Virus record (IMG/VR): IMGVR_UViG_3300046171_000252
Coordinates: 143,617 to 207,616 of that record
DNA: 64,000 bases
Direction: 5' to 3' (one strand)
DNA from: a virus
The translations under genes were made by a program, and so were the position numbers. Each line of letters opens with the position of its first letter. The stretch's first letter is position 1. This document shows positions 59,601-64,000 of this stretch, piece by piece. The notes under the pieces are model-generated. The model was not told the origin of the DNA, did no database searches, and worked only from the letters and a program-made list of their open reading frames with translations.

Positions 59601-61376
59601 AGTGCTGGTAAATCTTTTATGGGAGCAACAAGTAGTGGTTCCTTTGGTTACTTTGGTGGTGGTTATGCAACATCAATTGGTAATCAATCAACAGTAGACC
59701 GTATTAGTTACCTAAACGATACTACAACGGCAGTAGTAAAAGGTCCATTGACTGGTGTTAAAGATGAATTAACAGCAACAGGCAATGCTTCCTTTGGATA
59801 CTTTGGTGGTGGACAATTGAATGGTTCTACTACACAAACAACAATAGACCGTGTTGATTTTTCTAATGATAGTGCCAATGCCGTAGCAAAAGGACCATTA
59901 AGTGTTGCTAGATATGGTTTGGCAGCAACCGGTAATCAAAACTTTGGTTACTTTGGTGGTGGTGGTCCTGGTTTTAAAAGCACAGTAGATCGTATTGATT
60001 ATTCCAATGATACGGCAAATGCATCACCAAAAGGGCCATTAAGTGCTGGTAGATATCGACTTGCAGCAACAGGTAATGCTTCCTTTGGTTATTTTGGTGG
60101 TGGTCGTAAATCACCTGGTGCGACAGTAGTATCAACAGTAGACCGTATTGATTATTCGAGTGATACTGAAACGGCAGTAGTAAAATCACCATTGCTTGTT
60201 GTTAAATTTGCTCATGCAGCAACTGGTAGTGCTGACTTTGGTTACTTCGGTGGTGGTGCTCCTGGACCATTATCAACAATAGACCGTATTGATTATTCTA
60301 ATGACACCGCAGCATTATCGGCAAAAGCGCCATTTACTTCTGGAAATGGTTATAGGAAGGAATTAACAGCAACAAGTGCCAGAGCAAACGGATTCGGTCA
60401 AATATCGGGTCAAATATTAGGTCCAGCACTGGTTTCTAATGCCGATGCAGTCGCAGGGTCATTTAATCCAACAACGTTTGGTTACTTTGGTGGTGGTCGC
60501 ACTACTCCTTCTGATATGTCAACAGTAGACCGTATTGATTACTCCAATGATACTGCCACGGCATCAGTCAAAGGACCATTAAGTCTTGCTAGAAAGCAAC
60601 TAGGTGCAGTAGGAAATTCATTTTTTGGATATTTTACGGGTGGTGAAACTCCTTCTGTAGTATCAAATGTAGACCGTATTGATTACTCCAATGACACCGC
60701 AACGGCAGTAGAAAAAGGACCATTAAGTGCTCCTAGAAGATATGGTGCCAATGCCGGTAATTCTGATCATGGATATTGGGTTGGTGGACTTACTCCTGGT
60801 ACTACATTAGCATCATTAGTAGATCGTATTGATTACTCTAATGACACTCCAACGACATTAGAAAGAGGACCATTGAGTCTTGCTAGAGCTATTCTAAGTG
60901 GAACTGGCAATGCTGACTTTGGTTACTTTGGTGGTGGTAATGTTCCTTCTCCTAGTGTCACATACTCTACAGTAGACCGTATTGATTATGCTAATGACAC
61001 TGCAACGGCAGTAGCAAAAGGACCATTAAGTGTTGGTAAATATGGTTCAGCAGCAACAGGTAATGCTTCATTTGGTTACTTTGCTGGTGGTTATACTCCT
61101 AGTGATCTTTCATCAGTAGATCGTATTGATTATTCTAACGACACCGCAACAGCATCACCAAAAGGACCATTGAGTCTTGCCAGAGATCAATTGGGAGCAA
61201 CAGGTAATGCTTCATTTGGTTACTTTGCTGCTGGTGCTACTTCTAGTGCAGTAACAACAGTAGACCGCATTGATTACTCTAATGACACTGCAACAGCACC
61301 GGCAAAAGGACCACTAAGTGTTGGTAGATGGACTCTAGCAGGAACCTCAGCAGCAGCAAATGCACTTCCACAATAG
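56607..61376 (+). CDS. Giant repeat protein with five blocks of six motifs, 1589 aa
   Basis: After a short N-terminus, the protein consists of 30 repeats of about 45-50 residues, each with FGYFGGG, then STVDRIDYSNDTATA, then KGPLS and an AATGNA turn. The repeats are grouped in five blocks of exactly six, separated by linkers that end each block with a SSRANAIP-like segment. Six repeats per block fit a six-bladed beta-propeller, so the whole could be five tandem propellers, perhaps glycan-binding. This kind of repeat is known from cyanophage tail proteins; the propeller is my inference. Confidence 0.82.
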   Translation: MGIRNDVFGLEQIYQLQIEGQWSTKGDVWLTPSPFGAQAPFGYFSGGSSNRSVVQRIDYSNDTATASVRGPLSAGRYNHAATGNANFGYHSGGSPAKSTVERIDYGNDTATSSPKGPLSAGRRNLSATGNASFGYFGGGSPAPKTTIDRIDYSNDTATAAVKGPLSSARYWSAAAGNASFGYFGGGYIDNTPTKSTVDRIDYSNDTATAAVKGPLSVARYRLAATGNSSFGYFGGGNGPLSSVDRIDYSNDTATAAAKGPLSAARYSIAATGNASFGYFSGGYDKTLVDRIDYSNDTATAAVKGPLNYDYIKTAASSPKANAVTGLTVLSASSPARENVVPQGTDFGYFGGGRNPAGSGTVSTVNRIDYSNDTATASTKGPLSSARYNVAAIGNAPFGYFAGGNPSSAVSTVDRIDYSNDTATAAVKGPLSATSDGAATVGNSDFGYFAAAGNKSTVDRIDYTNDSATALVRGPLSYSSYGRAGTGNADFGYIGGGGPTLSTVNRIDYSNDTATASPKGPLSLARRTMGATGNSSFGYFGGAFPGPYSTVDRIDYSNDTATASVKGPLSSARGQFVATGNASFGYFGGGYDDNPNQTSTVDRVDYSNDTATAVVKGPLSEKIQNHAASSSRANAIPLKGPGSLEVPISLGAFSRNFGPQGTDFGYFGGGGPAPKSTINRIDYSNDMATTAVKGPLDVARAYLAATGNQNFGYFGGSVGPKSSVERIDYTNDTVEASPKGPLSVARYSLAATSNSSFGYFGGGGPGPFSTVDRIDYSNDTATASVKGPLSVARHGLAATSNSSFGYFGGGMPGSISTVDRIDYSNDTGTTPTKGPLSAARRYLGATGNADFGYFGGGGPGSISTVDRIDYTNDTATASVKGPLSYGRDNIAATGNANFGYFAAGPSPSAALSTVDRVDYSNDTATASVRGPLSVNNYAMGATSSRANGIPTENIVNYAAGTLGTPNTGYFGGGEPGYISFVERIDYSNDSASPVTKGPLSAGKSFMGATSSGSFGYFGGGYATSIGNQSTVDRISYLNDTTTAVVKGPLTGVKDELTATGNASFGYFGGGQLNGSTTQTTIDRVDFSNDSANAVAKGPLSVARYGLAATGNQNFGYFGGGGPGFKSTVDRIDYSNDTANASPKGPLSAGRYRLAATGNASFGYFGGGRKSPGATVVSTVDRIDYSSDTETAVVKSPLLVVKFAHAATGSADFGYFGGGAPGPLSTIDRIDYSNDTAALSAKAPFTSGNGYRKELTATSARANGFGQISGQILGPALVSNADAVAGSFNPTTFGYFGGGRTTPSDMSTVDRIDYSNDTATASVKGPLSLARKQLGAVGNSFFGYFTGGETPSVVSNVDRIDYSNDTATAVEKGPLSAPRRYGANAGNSDHGYWVGGLTPGTTLASLVDRIDYSNDTPTTLERGPLSLARAILSGTGNADFGYFGGGNVPSPSVTYSTVDRIDYANDTATAVAKGPLSVGKYGSAATGNASFGYFAGGYTPSDLSSVDRIDYSNDTATASPKGPLSLARDQLGATGNASFGYFAAGATSSAVTTVDRIDYSNDTATAPAKGPLSVGRWTLAGTSAAANALPQ

Positions 61377-61410
61377 TATGCTATAATAAACAAAAGATTG
61401 ATTATATGAT

Positions 61411-62064
61411 ATGGGTATAATGATCGCACTCCCCTGTCACGGGGGAATTGTGAATGAAAAGACAACTATGAGTTTGTTTAATCTAGGCAAACTCTTAGTA
61501 AGAAATAATATTCCGCACGGTCTTCTCACTCAGGCAAACTCTTCCTTGATTACTCATGGAAGGTCTAAGTGTGCTAACTTTTTTATCAACAATACAGATC
61601 ATGAATATTTGTTTTTCCTTGATAGTGATATTGGATTTAATCCAGAAGATGTGCTAAGATTACTGAGTCATAATGAAAACATTGTTTCTGGCACATATCC
61701 AATGAAGACAATACCCATTCGGTATTGTGCTGATGTTCTTCAACCAGAAGAACGCAAGGGTGATTTACTCAAGGTTGGTGGAAATGGTATGGGATTTGTG
61801 ATGATTCATCGCAATGTCTTTGCCAATATCGCACAGAAGTTTCCATATCTTAAATACATACCATCAACTAAAGATAGTAATTATCCACCAACAGAAGCAG
61901 AGATGAATAACTCATATCATTACTTTGCAGAAGAAAAGATTGATGACAGTTTTGCATCAGAGGATAAAAGTTTCTTTTATCGTGCTAGAATGTCGGGGTA
62001 TACTCATTGGCTAGATACTACAATCAAATTACAACACGTCGGTTCACACGTCTTTACTGAATAA
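61411..62064 (+). CDS. Putative glycosyltransferase beside the fibre genes, 217 aa
   Basis: A 217-residue GT-A-like protein: IALPCHGGIVNEKTTMSLF, YLFFLDSDIGFNPEDVLRL with the DSD metal site, and a C-terminal AEEKIDDSFASEDKSFFYRA. Located right after the fibre genes, so it may glycosylate a virion protein; this is inference from context. Confidence 0.72.
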   Translation: MGIMIALPCHGGIVNEKTTMSLFNLGKLLVRNNIPHGLLTQANSSLITHGRSKCANFFINNTDHEYLFFLDSDIGFNPEDVLRLLSHNENIVSGTYPMKTIPIRYCADVLQPEERKGDLLKVGGNGMGFVMIHRNVFANIAQKFPYLKYIPSTKDSNYPPTEAEMNNSYHYFAEEKIDDSFASEDKSFFYRARMSGYTHWLDTTIKLQHVGSHVFTE

Positions 62065-62066
62065 TT

Positions 62067-63821
62067 ATGAAATCTGGTTCAACCGAAACTGCATATCATT
62101 TCCTTGCAGAACATTATCAATTTCCTGAAGATATTGAAGTAACTCATTTTCCAGAGGAACTGAAAAAATCTGACAAAAAATATAAAATTCTCTGGGCACA
62201 TCATGCATATGATCAACCAGTGTTTATTAATTTTGACCATAAAACAGTAGATCATATTGTTACGCCATCACACTGGGCAAAAGAAAATATTGTTAAATAT
62301 CACAATGTTCCGAAGGATAAAGTTACAGTAATTCCAACAGGTGTTTCTGACAAATTTACTTTCTCAGAAAATAAAACAAAAACTTTTATTCATACTTCTG
62401 TTCCTTATAAAGGTTTAGAATTAATGCCTGAAATTATTAGGAGAATTCATCAGAAACATCCAGATGCAAAGTTTAAAATCTTTTCATCAATGTCATTATA
62501 TGGTCAACAGAATGATCCTTATATTGAATTATATGAGGAGTTGAAGAAACTTCCTAATGTAGAATACTCTGCGGCAGTCGATCAAGAAGAATTGATTGAG
62601 TGCTATCAAGAATCTGCATTTTTTATTCATCCAAATATTTGGGAGGAAGTTTTCTGTGTTTCTATGGCAGAGGCAATGAAATGTGGTACATATCCAATTA
62701 TCACAAATATAGGAGCACTCTCCGAAGTTGCCGGTGATAACTTTGCTTCGGTTGTTCCTATTGATGGAACCCGAACACCCGCAAAATATGAAGTTACTGA
62801 AACCTTTCTAAATACATTTGCAGAGATTTGCTGTACTGCTTTAGATTATTTTGAGGGAGACAGAACATATTATAACCAAATCTCAAAATCTCTTTCTAAT
62901 CATATTTCACAGAAGTGTGACTGGAAAAAAATTGCACACCAGTGGAAAAAACTGATTACTAAAATTACAAGTGGAGAACCCATGACTACAGAAAACACTG
63001 AACTGTCTTATAATCCCGTCACTTCTGAGCAGGCAGTGATGGATGATGAATATCTTCAGCAAGCATTTGCCAATGTTCTGAGATGGGAAGATAGTGATAA
63101 GGAACTTGCACAGGGCAGAACTAATTTCCAGTTAGAAAAGTTTGCACTTCTTGATACTCATACCCTTCCTGTTGCCTTTGAGAACACTCTGAAGTCTCGT
63201 CGTCAGATGGCAGAGGGTTATATGTACAAACTCATTGAGATGAAAGAAAAGGTCCGTGAGTTTGACTTTAAGTGGGCAGATAAGGATAAAGCACAACCAA
63301 TTTTTTGGGAAGAAGGTGGACCCGGTGGTGGTTCCAAGAAACTGTGTTGGTTTGATTTAGATGAACTTACACTGTCTCATTATCTGAAGTCTTCTGAACT
63401 TGAGATTCGTGATCGTCTTCACCAGATGCAACATCTAGATAAGATTCTTGATAAATTGATGGAAAAGAATGATGGCAAACCAGTCACCCGAGAACAATTC
63501 CTTGATGCTGATGGGCAGTATTGGGAAAGAAGATTTGCCGATCAGGCTATGGATGAAATGATCGCGGCACAAACTGGCATCTCTATTGGTAACCTACACA
63601 GTATGCGTCGTGCTTCTGCACCTGCAATTGTTGATAAGAGAAATGAACTGCCAGAAGGTTATATGCCTCTGAATAAGATTCTTGAAAGTCCTCAAGGTAA
63701 GATGGACTTCCTGAATGATCTGCAGAAGAAAGTTCTCACAGGTATCCAAGAAGTTACTGGTGAAAATCTTGGTATGATTTCCGGTTCTCCAGAAGAGGAG
63801 CAAAAGAAACTCCAAGGTTGA
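62067..63821 (+). CDS. Glycosyltransferase fused to a cyanophage hypothetical domain, 584 aa
   Basis: Residues about 1-305 are a GT-B (GT4-like) enzyme: VTPSHWAKENIVKYHNVP, VTVIPTGVSDKF, FIHPNIWEEVFCVSMAEAMK (E-x7-E donor site) and YPIITNIGALSEVAG. Residues about 306-584 are an unrelated helical domain (MTTENTELSYNPVTSEQAV onward) with heptads and SEEEQ-type acidic ends. GGAG followed by ATG at 62983 sits exactly at the junction, so a separate second gene may have existed. Either a real fusion or loss of a stop codon; the second domain resembles stand-alone cyanophage proteins from memory. Confidence 0.75.
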   Translation: MKSGSTETAYHFLAEHYQFPEDIEVTHFPEELKKSDKKYKILWAHHAYDQPVFINFDHKTVDHIVTPSHWAKENIVKYHNVPKDKVTVIPTGVSDKFTFSENKTKTFIHTSVPYKGLELMPEIIRRIHQKHPDAKFKIFSSMSLYGQQNDPYIELYEELKKLPNVEYSAAVDQEELIECYQESAFFIHPNIWEEVFCVSMAEAMKCGTYPIITNIGALSEVAGDNFASVVPIDGTRTPAKYEVTETFLNTFAEICCTALDYFEGDRTYYNQISKSLSNHISQKCDWKKIAHQWKKLITKITSGEPMTTENTELSYNPVTSEQAVMDDEYLQQAFANVLRWEDSDKELAQGRTNFQLEKFALLDTHTLPVAFENTLKSRRQMAEGYMYKLIEMKEKVREFDFKWADKDKAQPIFWEEGGPGGGSKKLCWFDLDELTLSHYLKSSELEIRDRLHQMQHLDKILDKLMEKNDGKPVTREQFLDADGQYWERRFADQAMDEMIAAQTGISIGNLHSMRRASAPAIVDKRNELPEGYMPLNKILESPQGKMDFLNDLQKKVLTGIQEVTGENLGMISGSPEEEQKKLQG

Positions 63822-63822
63822 T

Positions 63823-64000
63823 ATGAACCAGAAGATTATTGTTGCTGATGACTTTTATGATATGGCACATCCATATTATAAAGGCATCGTAGAAGGTGAA
63901 CCAATTTTTACTGATGAAGCACCCCAGAAAATTTCACATCTTCTGGGTCGTGAGATAAAAGTAGAGAACTTATTTAATGAAGTTGCTTCATCCAATACTC
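63823..64000 (+). CDS. 5' part of an unrecognised protein (cut by the window end)
   Basis: ATG 63823 begins MNQKIIVADDFYDMAHPYYK and runs in frame to the window end. The VADDFYD start resembles the N-terminus of oxygenase-like (DUF6445-type) proteins of cyanophages; too little is visible to be sure. Confidence 0.5.
   Translation, partial: MNQKIIVADDFYDMAHPYYKGIVEGEPIFTDEAPQKISHLLGREIKVENLFNEVASSNT

Noticed and set aside
56700-61370. Regularly repeated DNA that could be mistaken for a CRISPR array
   Set aside because: The repeats are in one long reading frame, vary in length (about 130-150 nt) and encode the FGYFGGG/DRIDYSND protein motif; there are no short constant repeats with unique spacers.

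Overview
The window is a contiguous piece of a T4-like cyanomyovirus (a contractile-tailed phage of marine Synechococcus or Prochlorococcus). The basis is the combination of T4-type primase gp61, NrdA/NrdB and TATAAATA late promoters with the cyanophage auxiliary metabolic genes psbA, psbD, two hli genes, a ferredoxin, talC, purC and purM, plus seven tRNA-like genes and very large repetitive tail-fibre genes. The DNA is AT-rich, tightly packed, and almost all on the + strand. Both ends of the window cut through genes.

Layout. 1-7.9 kb: small structural or hypothetical genes, primase, class I ribonucleotide reductase and a GIY-YIG nuclease. 7.9-13.1 kb: a SleB-like cell-wall hydrolase, a secreted HExxH protein, several small membrane proteins, a thermonuclease-family nuclease and a proline-rich membrane protein. 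12.9-14.8 kb: a three-gene minus-strand island of exported proteins. 14.9-18.7 kb: four tRNAs, a beta-barrel-like exported protein, an hli cluster with tiny membrane peptides, and two candidate structured RNAs. 18.7-39.7 kb: a roughly 21 kb, 24-gene, translationally coupled cluster for sugar nucleotides, heptose, glycosyl transfer and methylation. 39.8-48.5 kb: psbA, psbD, DoxX-like, purC, purM, ferredoxin, an orphan Phd-like protein, three tRNA-like genes, talC and two HNH nucleases. 48.5-64 kb: tail-fibre or spike proteins (a beta-helix protein, an 1821-aa repeat fibre with a cupredoxin-like insert, a 1589-aa protein made of five blocks of six repeats) and two glycosyltransferases.

How the genes fit together. 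The photosynthesis, pentose-phosphate, nucleotide-reduction and purine genes form the usual cyanophage programme that keeps light harvesting going and steers carbon and reducing power into dNTPs. Host-type promoters (TTGACA, 17-nt spacer, TATAAT) precede many of these genes, and in five cases the -35 box contains the stop codon of the preceding gene. T4-type late boxes precede structural genes and psbA. The glycan cluster is the most unusual part: an RmlB-like dehydratase, a GDP-mannose 3,5-epimerase-like enzyme, other epimerases, a UDP-sugar dehydrogenase and a heptose route (GmhA, HddA-like kinase, HAD-nucleotidyltransferase fusion) could feed about a dozen glycosyltransferases, perhaps to alter host surface glycans or decorate the virion.

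Sequence quality. At least twelve single- or double-base indels break conserved reading frames (psbA, psbD and five others). Most lie in short homopolymers and look more like sequencing or assembly errors than decay. Affected genes are given as whole loci with the indel positions noted.
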